Part shown: in pieces, positions 1 to 10,549 of the stretch | Layout: each line of letters starts with the position of its first letter | How positions within the stretch are numbered: the stretch's first letter is position 1 | DNA from: Sabethes cyaneus | Lineage: Eukaryota; Arthropoda; Insecta; Diptera; Culicidae | DNA length: 64,000 nt | Direction of reading: 5' to 3' | Assembly: GCF_943734655.1 (NCBI RefSeq) | Contig: NC_071354.1 | Coordinates: 70,329,544-70,393,543 of the forward strand | Made by a program: the position numbers and the translations under genes | Notes under the pieces: generated by a model | The model's input: only the letters and a program-made list of their open reading frames with translations | Database searches by the model: none | Told to the model about the DNA's origin: nothing

Positions 1-36
1 TATCTCGCAAACCATGTGATGCAGATACATAGTATC

Positions 37-81
37 TTCGGCAAAGTTTAATAAAATTCAAAGTTCTACAACTTTGCCGAA
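37..81. repeat. Perfect 12-bp inverted repeat (TTCGGCAAAGTT hairpin)
   Basis: TTCGGCAAAGTT at 37-48 is the exact reverse complement of AACTTTGCCGAA at 70-81, with a 21-bp AT-rich loop. The same motif recurs inside the 2-kb palindrome near 13.75 and 14.03 kb and inside the Transib-like element near 60.95 kb. This probably marks the edge of another non-autonomous repeat cut off by the window start. The rest of 1-420 is AT-rich with no recognisable gene. Confidence 0.6.
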
Positions 82-419
82 CACATAACCATGCTATATA
101 GTTCCTATAAAAAATTATTTTTTCAAATTTGTTATCCCCTTATTATCTAATTATATTAAAATGTCATTAGACGCAGAATACTTTTTTATGAAACTTCTCC
201 TAAGATACCTAAGCTCAAAAACGTCAAGAAAAGCGAGAAAAGACTTTAGACCGCCTTTTTCCAGAATGGTACCACTGTGCAGTGGACCCTCTGGTTCTCG
301 GAAATTCAGCACAGCAATTCAAATTACGCACACCATGACACTGCTAGAAACGGTTGGTTGCTCTTAACATCATCGACGATTACATTTCGAAGGTGCTAGT
401 TATGAGCGTGTGAAGCCAC

Positions 420-1690
420 TGGTCTACGGTGGATGAATTTCGTTGACATCGGATCATTCCCACAGAAGATCAGTAGAGCTTTTACTGCAACCATAGAGTT
501 GGGAGATAGAACGTTCTCGATGAAATTGAAGTTCTTAGCATTGAAGCAGCCATCCACCCAGCAGTCATCGCGGCGTGGGCAGTGCTGAATACCAGATCCC
601 CAGTTTCACGTTCCTAGGAATGTCGACCTTGTCATAGGTAGCGAAACGTACTGGGAATTCCAAACGGAACGGTAAATTTCTCTGGGTTAAGATGTTTCGT
701 GGGTAGTCGAAACATTATTTGGTTGGCCAGTCCACGCACGTCCACGTTCGGCACCTGCATTCTACGGTTCTGTTACCGCGTTACGGTAGAAGAACAAGTG
801 AAAGCTACCCTACAGAAGTTCTAGGAAGTTGAGACAATCCCATCCGTTGTAGTTCGGTATGTCTAAGAAACTCATTGCGAAGTACTGTACGCAGCAAGAA
901 CACGTGCAATCCCACAGACAGGTACATCGTGCGTCTACCGAGAGTTAAAAATCATCCTCAGATAATCCGGATCAATCGCAGATCGAAGTTTCCTGAGCCT
1001 GAAATGTCGACTCAAACGATATCCTACTACCAAAGACTCACTACCAAAGTATCATCGATTTATAGAGGAACAGCTGCTGCTTGGACACATGAGAAAGGTT
1101 GCAGATGACCATATTAAGCACATTCTCCATCACATTGTATTCAAGGAATCAGACACGGCTACGAGTATTGGGGTAACTTGCAACGCGTAATGCAGGACTT
1201 CGACGAGTTATTTCTTGAAAGACGTTGGTAGGACGTCTGGTTCAACCTACTTGAGTTTCCGCACGAGAGCTGATTCAATTCTAGCGGATATGTAGAAGAT
1301 GCATCGGTAACTACTGCATTATCTCGCCAATGTACCATTCCTCCGTATACGGTACCGCAGAAACCGCATTGATCCGATCTCCACCTACGAACTGCAGACC
1401 GTCAGATGCGAAACGACACGTTAGTCACACTTGGTAACTAAGCAGCCATTTCTACGGATTTCTAGGACCTTCTGTCAGAAGGTTTTACGACAAGAAACCA
1501 CGCCAAGCCAAGCGCTTGACTCACGCTGGATAAGTGGGCACCTAATGACCGGAAGTCCTGTAGTATCTACCGTCAGAAGATCTAGTCATTTAGCCTCTAC
1601 AATACGTGCAAGACGAGCGGGCATTCTCCAGACTCGAACTTGTCAAGTAACAACGGCAGCTGAATGGTAATAGCAAGGGCTGTTTATTGG
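420..1690 (+). pseudogene. BEL/Pao LTR-retrotransposon, protease-to-RT remnant
   Basis: Degenerate pol of a BEL/Pao element, read in three alternating frames with several stops. In order: the protease/linker region near 540-720, where the frame reads DPQFHVPRNVDLVIGS and ends in a GWPV block; the conserved RYIVRLPRV stretch near 920-950; the diagnostic GHMRKVADDHIKHILHH motif around 1085-1135; RT block FRTRADSI near 1255; and PISTYELQTV near 1378-1400. Motif order and spacing match the BEL/Pao family (established knowledge), which copies RNA to DNA for retrotransposition. The catalytic YVDD region cannot be read cleanly. The element stops at the LINE that begins near 1690, and its probable integrase half reappears at 4480. 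No LTR was identified. Non-functional. Confidence 0.8.
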
Positions 1691-3138
1691 TTGGTTTGAA
1701 GCGATCAAAATTGGGTTCGCTGAAAAAAGTCAACATGACGATTGGTTCGATGAGGAATACCTAGGGATGTTAGACAAGAAGAATGCAGCGCGGGCGTCGA
1801 TACTGCAGCAGGGGATCCGCCAAAACGTGGAACAATATAGACAGAAACGAAGACCACAAAGCCAGTTTGTCCGGGATAAGAAGCGCCGCCTGGAAGAAAT
1901 GAAGTGCGTGGACATGGAACAGTTGTATCGTTCTTAGGAAACGCGTAAATTCTACCAGAAACTGAACGTATCCCACAAAGGCTTTTTGTCGCAAGCCGAA
2001 ACATATCAGCGGATGAACGGGATGTGATCGAACGGTGGAAGCAGTACTACAATCAGCACCTGAATGGTGCAGAAACAGAATACCCAGATAGTACACCGGA
2101 TGATGGTTATGTGCCGACTGCCACAACAGGTAAACTGGTCGAAGCCATCAAGCAGCTCAAGAACAACAAGACTAGTAAAGTAAAGAGGACCCTGCAGCGG
2201 AACTTATCAAGATGGGCCCGGATAGATTGGGTACTTGTCTTTACCGTCTGATAGTCAGAATCTGGGAAATAGAACAGCTCCCGGACGTGTGTAAGGAAGG
2301 GGAGGGGGGGGGGGGGGGTAATATGTCCAATATACAAGAAGAGCGGCAAGTTGGAATGTGAGGCCTATCGAACGTTCACCATTCTTCACGCCGCTTGTAA
2401 AGAGCTGTTTCAGATCAACTTTCGTCATCTATCGCCGCTAACTAGTAGATTCGTGGGAAGCTATCAAGCAGGTTTTGTGGACGGGCGATCGAAAACGGGC
2501 CAAACCTTTGTGTTGCGACAGATCCTCCAAAAGTGTCGCGAATGCTAAGTTCCTACGCGCCGCACCATTCATAGATTTCGAGCCCGCCTACGATTCTATC
2601 GACCGTGAAGAGCTATGGAAAATTATGGACAAAACCGGCTTTCCCAAGCAGCTCAAAGGACTGATTAGGGCACGATGTATGGTGTACAGTACTGTGTGAG
2701 GATATCGGCACATTATCAAGCCCGTTTGGACACGCAGGGGACTTCGACAAGTCGTAGGTATTTTCTGCATCTTGTTCAACATCGTACTAGGTGTTATGAA
2801 ACGTGCGGATTTTAACCTGCGGGCACGATCTTCAATGAATCTAGTCAATGAATTTATCCGTTTCGCTGACGACGCGGATATTGTCGGAAGCACGTTTCAA
2901 GCGATTACTGAGCAGAATATACAGGTAACAATTTGGGTTTTATTACACTTTTATTATGGAATTTAAAACCAAAATTGGTCATGAAAACCGCCATAAGACA
3001 ATACAATACAATAAAACTCACCTTGTTGCTTGGGTACCAAGCTAAAACATGGAACAGTCAAGGTTGGATTAGTGGCGAATACGTCTAAAACTAAATACAT
3101 GTTAGCAGGGGGGAACCTAGCGCGGCCGAGCTTGCATA
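1690..3138 (+). pseudogene. Non-LTR (LINE) reverse transcriptase remnant, 5'-truncated
   Basis: Endonuclease is absent. The copy opens in the EN-RT linker (WFDEEYLGML near 1742, then KKNAARASILQQGIRQNVEQ near 1768) and continues into the VIERWKQYYNQHLNG block (2025-2070). RT motifs follow: the VGSYQAGFVDGRS block near 2455-2495, FIDFEPAYDSIDREELWKIM near 2570-2630, and an intact FADDADIVG catalytic motif at 2862-2888. After a small insertion comes the NTSKTKYMLAGG block near 3070-3110. Frames shift at least four times. A pure G run of ~14 bases sits near 2305-2320 in the linker before the RT fingers. It has apparently landed inside the BEL/Pao element. The clade cannot be assigned by eye. At least a dozen fragments of related LINEs occur in this window. 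Confidence 0.8.
2924..3036. mobile_element. Short MITE-like element inserted in the LINE RT
   Basis: A ~113-bp non-coding block separates the RT FADD region from the NTSKTKYM block, where related LINEs have only a short spacer. Its ends are imperfect inverted repeats: GGTAACAATTTGGGTTTTAT at the left, and AATAAAACTCACCTTGTTGC at the right, which reverse-complements to a similar string. Internally it shares GGTCATGAAAACC with a second copy at 30286-30362. No coding capacity. Target duplication not resolved. Confidence 0.55.
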
Positions 3139-3144
3139 GGTAAT

Positions 3145-3843
3145 CAGTAATGTTAAAAACTCCAAATCTCAAAACTCATCAAAAATCAAAATCGACTGTG
3201 AATCATGTCAACTTGAACCTATGCAGAAAAAACTCACACGTGAGTTTTTCTGTTTTCATAGCAAGAAGCACAAAACTCACACATTTTTTCCCGCTTGATC
3301 ACATTCTGTTTTGCTTCAACTGCTACCCGAAGCTATACACCTATACATACAAAATCATTGTTGAACAGCATAGTCATTCTCTCGTGCGATACGTAACTGT
3401 GAGTGAGCGTGAGAGAATGAATCTCTAAATAAATCGTAAAATTAAACTGGAACAAACATTTAAACTACATGTTTATCTAATTCTTATTAGGCTTTTTACT
3501 TTCTTGTTAAGAAAATGTCGATTCCCGCGAAGGAAAAATGTAAATTCCGCCAATATGTTTGCTGTCTTAATTCATAAATGTGTGCAAGCTTTTTTCGCTG
3601 CTGATGTTTTCTCTGGCGGTTAATTCTCTTTCGCTCTCTGTTTCGTTGTATGAAATGCCAGCTGTGGAAGAATTAAGCAACGTGCTCACAGCTGAATTTG
3701 GTTCACATCGCATAGCAACAGAGACATCGCATATAATAGTGAGAGAAATTCGTATGTGAGTTCGGCGCTTCTGATCAAGGTTGAAATTTCATGGTGCTTG
3801 AAATCTCATTGAGTTTTTTACTGCTATGAATTTTTCAACACTG
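3145..3843. mobile_element. 699-bp hAT-like MITE with GGTAAT target duplication
   Basis: Begins CAGTAATGTTAAAAACTC and ends with the reverse complement of CAGTGTTGAAAAATTC, so the termini are imperfect TIRs of the CAGTGTTG type seen in hAT-derived MITEs. GGTAAT occurs immediately outside both ends (3139-3144 and 3844-3849). The LINE reading frame before the insertion resumes right after it, which confirms the insertion. hAT elements normally duplicate 8 bp, and only 6 are readable here. No transposase is encoded. The body is AT-rich with a palindromic AAAACTCACACGTGAGTTTT-like segment near 3228-3250. Confidence 0.75.
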
Positions 3844-3849
3844 GGTAAT

Positions 3850-3960
3850 AGTGTGGTAGTAAATAGGAATGAGGTCGCGGTGGTGAACGAATGTGTATAC
3901 CTCGGGTCGTTGCCGTAAGTCGTGTTTACTGCGGACTCCACAAGACCCAAAAGCCTAGTA
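3850..3960 (+). pseudogene. LINE C-terminal fragment continuing after MITE
   Basis: Reads a short run around VVNECVYLGSLP (3882-3917), the post-RT block found as VVDKFIYLEFLV in the LINE at 53.7-54.0 kb. It is the downstream continuation of the LINE interrupted at 3138. Coding similarity fades by about 3960. Confidence 0.6.
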
Positions 3961-4214
3961 TCCCCATACCAAATGTATCAAGTAGAAAACCTGGTTTGAA
4001 TCCACCGGACCTTCTTAACTCATCTCGCCGGTGAAATTGTCCGTCCTGACTTGAGTTGACTCACGGTCACTGACTCAAGACTAGTCTCCAAAGGCATTTG
4101 GGGAATGACGCAAAGTTTCGGTAGCAATGACTGCCGCACAACCACAACTTCGATGTACGATGCTGGTCCAACAAGCCTGTCGTCGTATGTTCGACGACTA
4201 GATAGATAAAATTA

Positions 4215-4315
4215 GTAAGTTTGTTACACTAGTCATGTTACTCTAACAGCCGGCTGCGAAGTCTGTTGATAAAGAAGGGTCAAGTCTTAGAAAGACGTTT
4301 AAGCCCAAGGCTCTG
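4215..4315 (+). repeat. Dispersed GATAAAGAAGGGT-family repeat, copy 1
   Basis: Contains GCCGGCTGCGAAGTCTGTTG followed by GATAAAGAAGGGTCAAGTCTT and AAGCCCAAGGCTCTGCTC. The same order occurs reverse-complemented at 12145-12245, and as a symmetric palindrome at 36131-36259. It is a non-coding MITE-type family. The remainder of 3960-4480 shows no assignable coding. Confidence 0.55.
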
Positions 4316-4479
4316 CTCTCTCTGACTCTGACACAAGTCAATTTTTTCTCACGATACTCTCGATACATCATATTTCAACGATTTGTTCTAGATTGAACCT
4401 CGCTATTTTGGTTCTAAACGCTCCAGACCATTCGTCAGTTCCACATCTCATTACCATTGAGCTACGGCACGACAGCCTT

Positions 4480-5590
4480 GGTGAGTAATTATCAAGTTTT
4501 GCAAGTGGTGAACGTCTTGGTAAGTCATTGGTTGTCGTTTAAATATCCGATCGCGCTGTCCCACAAACATTCGCTGTCTGTTCTGTCGGCTAGCAGTTAT
4601 CAGTTATCACGTAAGACTACTACAAACAGGTCCACTATTGCTGCTAGCCACTTTTCGTCAGAAGTTCTGGATTGTCAACGGCAGAAATCTTGTAAAGTCC
4701 GTCTTTCACCGCTGTCACACTTGTCTCGGATCTAAGTCCTCTCTAGACTAAAAGACGGTATCGCGAGTTTCATCAATGCGTCCATATTTTCTGTGTACGG
4801 TATCGATTATTGTAGAGCGTTCTACCTAAAGTATACAGTTCGTTTGTACGTATTTCTTTCAAAGTATACGTGGTCATCGCCGTCCGTTTTTCAACTAAAG
4901 CTATCCACATCAGGCTAGTAAGTGATCTAACAACTCCTCATTCCTAGTTGCTCTCGGTCGTTTTGTCGCCTGGCGAACAAAGGTCGTTGACCTTCAGTCG
5001 GACAATGCTACTGCCTTGATCGTGAAGATCGTGAACAGATCTTCAATTGGTATTCAATCAACAAAATTACCTGGAAATTCATTACTCCTAAAACTGCACA
5101 TTTAGGAGGGCTCTCGGAAGCAGCAGTCAAATCGGCGAAATATCATCTCCTCTAGGTAGCTGGAAAGGTCAATTGGGCTGCTGACCTTATTGACGCGGGT
5201 CAGGATATGCGTCAATTCTAGACACTTCACTCCGATACCAGAAGAGCCTAGCGATTTGGACGCACTGACACTTTCAAGTGGGAGCAGTGTCTGAAATAGA
5301 TTTGAAGAAGATGGCTGATAATCGGTTGAACCACTTGGAATTAACGCAGAAAAGTGTGCCACAAATTTAGTCCCGCGGGTATCCGGAATACTAGCAACAG
5401 CTGCAGTCTAGGGCGCAGCCCTCCTGGTATTGTTCTTGCGATGACTCTCAAGACTCCACACGCCGACAACGTCGTCCGGGCCGTGGTTCGACTCGCATTG
5501 CTTCCGTCACCAAGATCGTCATGAACCAGGTAGAGGAATCCTTCATGGAAAGACTTGCTCGATGCGCAAAACAATTGCAGGCCCAATACT
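4480..5590 (+). pseudogene. BEL/Pao LTR-retrotransposon integrase remnant
   Basis: Degenerate integrase read across frames. Successive recognisable blocks are a zinc-binding-type region with FWIVNGRNLVKSV and CHTCLRSK (4666-4735), GIDYC (near 4801-4815), STKAIHIRLVSDLT (4890-4932), ALGRFVAWRTKVVDLQSDNA (4950-5009), and the integrase core end with HLGGLSEAAVKSAKYHLL (5099-5155). A post-integrase segment, PGIVLAMTLKTP, lies near 5423-5460. These blocks are in BEL/Pao order. Same strand and family type as 420-1690, so I infer they are two halves of one element split by the LINE. Stops and frameshifts are numerous, and no 3' LTR was recognised. Confidence 0.75.
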
Positions 5591-7960
5591 TTACGATTCT
5601 ATGATAAAATACATCTTATCATACGTCGTTTTTTCTCATTATTTCGGTTCGCACTTGCAGTATGCGAAGTAGTTCACTTTGCGCAAAAGGATTTTTGTGA
5701 TCAGTTTTTGATTGGGCAGGTTCCTACTGCAGAGATAATATTTCGTAATAATGTTTCTAGAATTTACCTCTATTCTAGAAGATACATTGATAGGCATATT
5801 AGATAGCATTTTACTGCGGGAGAATGCTGTCCAAAGGTCATTGGCTTCTGTTGAGCGCTCTCCTATATCAGCATGATTATATGTTTCAAACAGTTTCTTG
5901 AGTTGAGCTGAGTTTCCTTCAGTACGTACATACTGAAGCCGGCCTCTCAATTCTAGCAAAATATTATGCAAATTTTACACTTCAAACGGCGATGTTTTGC
6001 CTTTCGATTGTTTTGATTATAGATGCCTGAGCTCGAAATTAATTTGAATAATTATTTGCAGCTAGCTTCTTCGTGGCGCGTTCGTGCTCCGTCGAAGGCA
6101 CAGAATAACTTGGCGTTCGGTTGGCTCTCTAATCAAATCCTGTGGTTTTCGTGTTCATATTGGCTGCCGGTTGCTCGTTTGATTTGCTTGCCAACTCCAG
6201 CCGCCTCGCAGCAACCATTTGGGAATAGTTTTACGACCGGTTCTATTTGTTTGAAGATTTAATTAAATTTTGTGGCTGCGTTGCCTGCCTTCCTAGTCGT
6301 CACAGTTTCCTTCAATTTAATTCCTACCGGCAGCAGCCAGATAGCAAATCAAAACCACTGGCAAAACAATTGCCAACACTTTTTTCCGTACTTTTTTTTA
6401 CAGTCAAGTGCGGGGAAAAGCAGTGCCAAAAATTCACCATCCAATAATAGCGCCGCATTTCCATGCAAATTAAGTGGGTTCTTTAAGAGCAATCTTTCCA
6501 CTCTGCAATGTGGATCCTAAATATGCCAGCAGCTCCATAAACCCCGACAGCACGGCACAGCACAGCAGCCGGCTGGGTGCCTATTGCCAGCATGCGACCG
6601 CAGCCTATCCGAGCCAATCAACAGCGGGTGGTGATGGTGGTTGCCTCTAGACGGTTCTTGTTCGGTCGTCTACCGAAGAAATCAGTTGTGAACTATGACG
6701 AAACCAATGGCTCCAAAGATTGCAAGCTTGGTTCGAAACGTCGACCGAACAAACACAGGAGAGTTGACCAGTCGCCTCTTTTCGCTCGTTTCAGAGGCTA
6801 ATTTGAATAAAATAAAATCCGTTCAGTGCCTGCCGTGGTCTGATTCGTTTTTTTTTGCGATAGACTCAACCCCTTTTTCAACATGCGAGTATGCAAATGT
6901 GCGGGGGAAATATAATTTATTTTGAAATTTTATTTTTCTGCGTCGGCCATTTCTCGGTTTTGGTGGAAATTTTTGTGATAAAATGTATTAACATCTGAAT
7001 GAGAGAGTCTCGGTAATTTGATTATGACATTTATGGAATTATTTGGCGGTGAGGAAGAAACGGGAATTTCAGGGTTTTTTCCACCCGCTAACCTTTTATT
7101 TGGGTCGACGTATTCGCACGACGGGTGGGAAAAAGAGAAAAGAGATGGATGTTTGTGGGTACTATTTTTCCATTTACGACAACATGTGAAACAAAAAACG
7201 AAATTTCATTGTATCGAGCGATTATCATCGCACGAGATGGACAAATTGAATCGATAGAGGTAAATTCAATTTACCACTAATTAGTACGAGCCTGGCCGGA
7301 TTTTAAATCTCGGACATGACAAAAATGCATACATTACCTGGTAGAAAGTCGGAACGGGGACATCGTGTCATTTCCAGTTCGAATTATTCCATCATCGTCA
7401 GTTGTCAATAACAGGTAGGAGGTAATATTTGTCGAAAATTACGGGTGGGTTGAGTTGTCAAATCACATCAATTCTCTGCATTTTTTTTTAATCATAACGG
7501 ATTTCTCATGTTATGTTAATGTCATAATTTGGGAAGCTTATCAAAAATTACAATTTATGTAGCCAAAGTTACTTCCCATTACCAGTTGTTCTAGTTCTAG
7601 TTGTTCACAAGTGAGCCCGAATCAATGAAGAACCGTTCGCATGTGTCATTCAGTAACACTCAGCGTGGCAGTACTTCGAAAGTTTCAAAAATTCTCTTCA
7701 TAAAATTATTCACTTGGTGCTCAATTTTCAATTGCTCACACTCGATTGGGCTCATCTAGATCAACACCAAAAACCCGTCACAACTTCCCGCCAGTACGAT
7801 TGTTCGCTTGTTGGGAGCTTTGCTCCATATTACCTGTACACAGGACTATGGTTAAGTTAAAAGCATTCGTAGAAAAAAGACACTCAGTTTTTGCCTCCTG
7901 GCTGACTCGTTCCACTCCAAAGGGTATACTTAAAGTTATCCACTTCATTTAGCATTATTC
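5590..7960. other. No recognisable gene; AT-rich unique-looking sequence
   Basis: Many short open frames exist on both strands but none shows a known motif, signal peptide or repeat pattern. 6060-6780 is somewhat richer in G+C. Nothing indicates a promoter or exon strongly enough to call. Confidence 0.5.
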
Positions 7961-8020
7961 GCACCATCATCGTCATCATCACCGTCATTGCCGCCATCGC
8001 CGACATCGTTGCTGTGTTCT
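7960..8020. repeat. Imperfect CAT/CGT trinucleotide run
   Basis: A run of catcatcgtcatcatcaccg followed by similar triplets: simple-sequence DNA with three-base periodicity. Not part of a recognisable reading frame. Confidence 0.6.
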
Positions 8021-8029
8021 TTCAGAGCC

Positions 8030-8790
8030 ATGCTAAACGCAAACGCAGAGGCAGCAGAGCAATTCGCCTGTCAAGTAAGGATCCCAAGGTAGTTCAGTTT
8101 CAAACGACGGCGACGCCCGTATGCCGGCGGGTGCCTTCAGGCGAAGAACTACAAACCGGACAACCCGAGCAGATGGGATGCTCACTTGACTTTTAAATGG
8201 TTGACTGTTCTTCGGCATGGTACAGAAAATTGAGAAGCTACGCAATGGTGGATCCCTCCCGCCGGTAGTAGTTCTAGTGCATGCCATCCTGGCCGCTTAC
8301 TAGACGGTAGTGGTTCGAGAAGTTTAAGACAACAGAGCAACCGAAAGACAAAAGGCTCAACCGGCAACGAAACGAAACGAGAAACAGCGTGGATAATCGC
8401 TTGCCGCAATATAGCTAATGGCCGCTTTAATTGCTCTCAGCTCATGAGCAGTGCCTTTTATTTCGACCTTTCTGGCTGACAGCAGCTTCCCGGATGAATC
8501 CCGAGCTTCGTCGTGAACAACGGGCAACGGAAAAGAGTAGCGCTCCAGTGCCGAACGCACGGCAGTGTAGTAGTCTTGCAAATTTACGGTACCCAAGAGA
8601 ATGCCGGCAGACGGATTTCAACACCGCCGATACGCGCCGGAATACGTGCACCAGGAGCGGGGGTGCTGCTTGCTGCTGTTTGCGGAGTTAAATCGCTTGA
8701 ATTTAACGTTTGGTTTGTTAATTGTGTTAATTGAAAGTGAGATCGAAAAAAAGTGCTATGTACTGGAAAAAAAGCAGTTGAAAACATCAT
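8030..8790 (-). other. Unrecognised block with possible frameshifted minus-strand coding
   Basis: This block is richer in G+C than its flanks. On the minus strand, a frame of 79 codons (8596-8357) reading VNLQDYYTAVRSALERYSF and further on VEIKGTAHELRAIKAAISYI could join, via a frameshift near 8590, to an upstream frame containing ARIPARIGGVEIRLP (8650-8600). Composition is protein-like, but I do not recognise the family. A decayed transposon gag-like frame or an old exon are both possible. A plus-strand frame overlaps it and looks no better. Confidence 0.2.
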
Positions 8791-9250
8791 TTGGTTATAC
8801 TTACTGCAATTGATAGTTGGTTGTAATTACGTTTGCAAAAATAAAATTACTTTAGTACTTGATTGAAGTGATGAGAATGCAGAAATGAATAAAACACTGA
8901 TCAACAACGGTTTTTGTTAAATGTAAACGTTTAAAGTGTTTATTAAGGTTTTGCGAATTACAAATTGACGAGTTCTCCATCAAATCTGACAGGGACATTC
9001 ACTGCTGTTTGTAACATGACGAATCAATTTATTGGATATATAAATTAGTTTGGTCCCTTTTCAAAGTTGGCTCTGATTTATCATGAACGTTTCATATGTA
9101 ACACTTTTTGTGGCTTCCTATACTGTTCCCTACTTCAAAGAAGGCACGATTCTGATTTGTTTGTTCCAACATATTCTCCATGTGTGAAAAAAGAAATATT
9201 TCTAATATCAAATATTTATCCTGCGGTAGATACTCCAAAAAAGCCGTCCG
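8790..9250. other. No recognisable feature
   Basis: AT-rich spacer without motifs I can assign. Confidence 0.4.
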
Positions 9251-9440
9251 CGCAGTTCCCACGCGCCGTTTGTTCTTTGACTTCAAAACTGCGTATGATA
9301 CCATAGACCGAAAAGGGTTATAAAAAATTATGGACGAAAACGGTTTTCCCGGGAAGCTTATTATACTGACCGCATCAACGATGGATGATAGACACTACTG
9401 TGTTCGGATTCTGGATGGATTGTCGAGTTTATAGGAATCA
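9250..9440 (+). pseudogene. LINE RT fragment (fingers/palm block)
   Basis: Reads FDFKTAYDTIDRKGL, a stop, then KIMDENGFPGKL (9280-9360), followed by a shifted RILDGLSS segment. This is the RT block equivalent to 2570-2700 in the first LINE copy. Only ~190 bp is recognisable and it is interrupted by stops. Confidence 0.7.
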
Positions 9441-9815
9441 CACAGAGGGCTTCATAAGTGCAAAGCAAAGATGATTGGGTTAAAAGTACATGCTGGCCAG
9501 TGGAACCGAGCAACCGAGGTGGTGTCTGGTAACTGACGAATTTATCCACCTTGTCTCACTGGTTACAGCGAACAATAACACCAGCCGCTAAATTCTTTTT
9601 TTTATTTGTTAGTAGACGGAAACTACCTCGAAATGAAGCTACTTAGTCGGTTCTCCAACAGACATGGAACCTTCTTTTATTTTCAATCATGTTCAATGGT
9701 TTGCACTTTCAGTGAATAAGAAACTCGTTTATGGAAGTGCATAATTTCATTACAAACAATTGCATAATTATCTATTATAGTGTTATAACAAATATATTGT
9801 CAAAACCAACAGGGG
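9440..9815. other. No recognisable feature
   Basis: AT-rich sequence between a LINE scrap and the tandem repeat. Nothing assignable. Confidence 0.4.
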
Positions 9816-10480
9816 CTCTCGTAGCGCCTTGTTGTGTACATCTCGGATGAATGTTGACTGCTGACCGAAGAACTTGCGTAACTGGACTCGGGGGCGGAGT
9901 CGTCTATATGTCACCTGGGAAAAAAACATTCAAGAGGCAGAAAGTTCTGGAATATACAAGCTTACATACCCGGAGATACAGGTTGAAAGACTAATGCTAC
10001 AGCTCCGACTACAGGGCTGGGATGACATTGATGGTGGAATACAATACGGCTGTGACGATTCAACTGGAGGTCATACCTATGTCAGAGCCAACAGCCAACT
10101 CTCATAGTACCATGTTGCGTGCATCTTAGTTGAATTCCGACAGCTGACCAAGGTACCTTTCGCTACTGAACTCGAGGATGGATCAAGCTACATATTTCTG
10201 CAAGCAACAAAGCATATTAGGGACAAGGAGATCCGGAATATTTAAGCGTACTTGTCTGGAGGCACAAGCTTGAAGACCCCTGCCACGACTACGACTATAT
10301 GATCGGGATTAAATTGATGGCAGGAAGCAGTGCAATTTATCCTGACAGTCACAACTGAATCAAAGCTCTTATGGTGCATCGTTGTGTGCGCCCGTCGCGA
10401 TGGTACTCCTACAGCTGACCAATGAGTTTTGGACTACTGAACTCTAAAGCGGAGTCAACAATCTCTATGAGATTTCACCT
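9815..10480. repeat. Diverged tandem repeat, period about 270-283 bp
   Basis: Three successive units share the order CTC/TTA-TAGY..., GTTGTGTRC, CAGCTGACC or GCTGACC, CTACTGAACTC or ACTGGACTC, then GGAGTC or GGATC. Anchor positions are GTTGTGT 9831, GTTGCGT 10114 and GTTGTGT 10381, so spacing is 283 then 267 bp. The third unit is partial. The array lies directly upstream of a plus-strand LINE fragment. No clear coding frame is conserved between units. Confidence 0.5.
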
Positions 10481-10549
10481 GGTTATCAGCGGAAATCGTG
10501 CTTACTATGGGCTTCACTAGCAGCTGCGGTTGAACAAACTAATCCCCCC

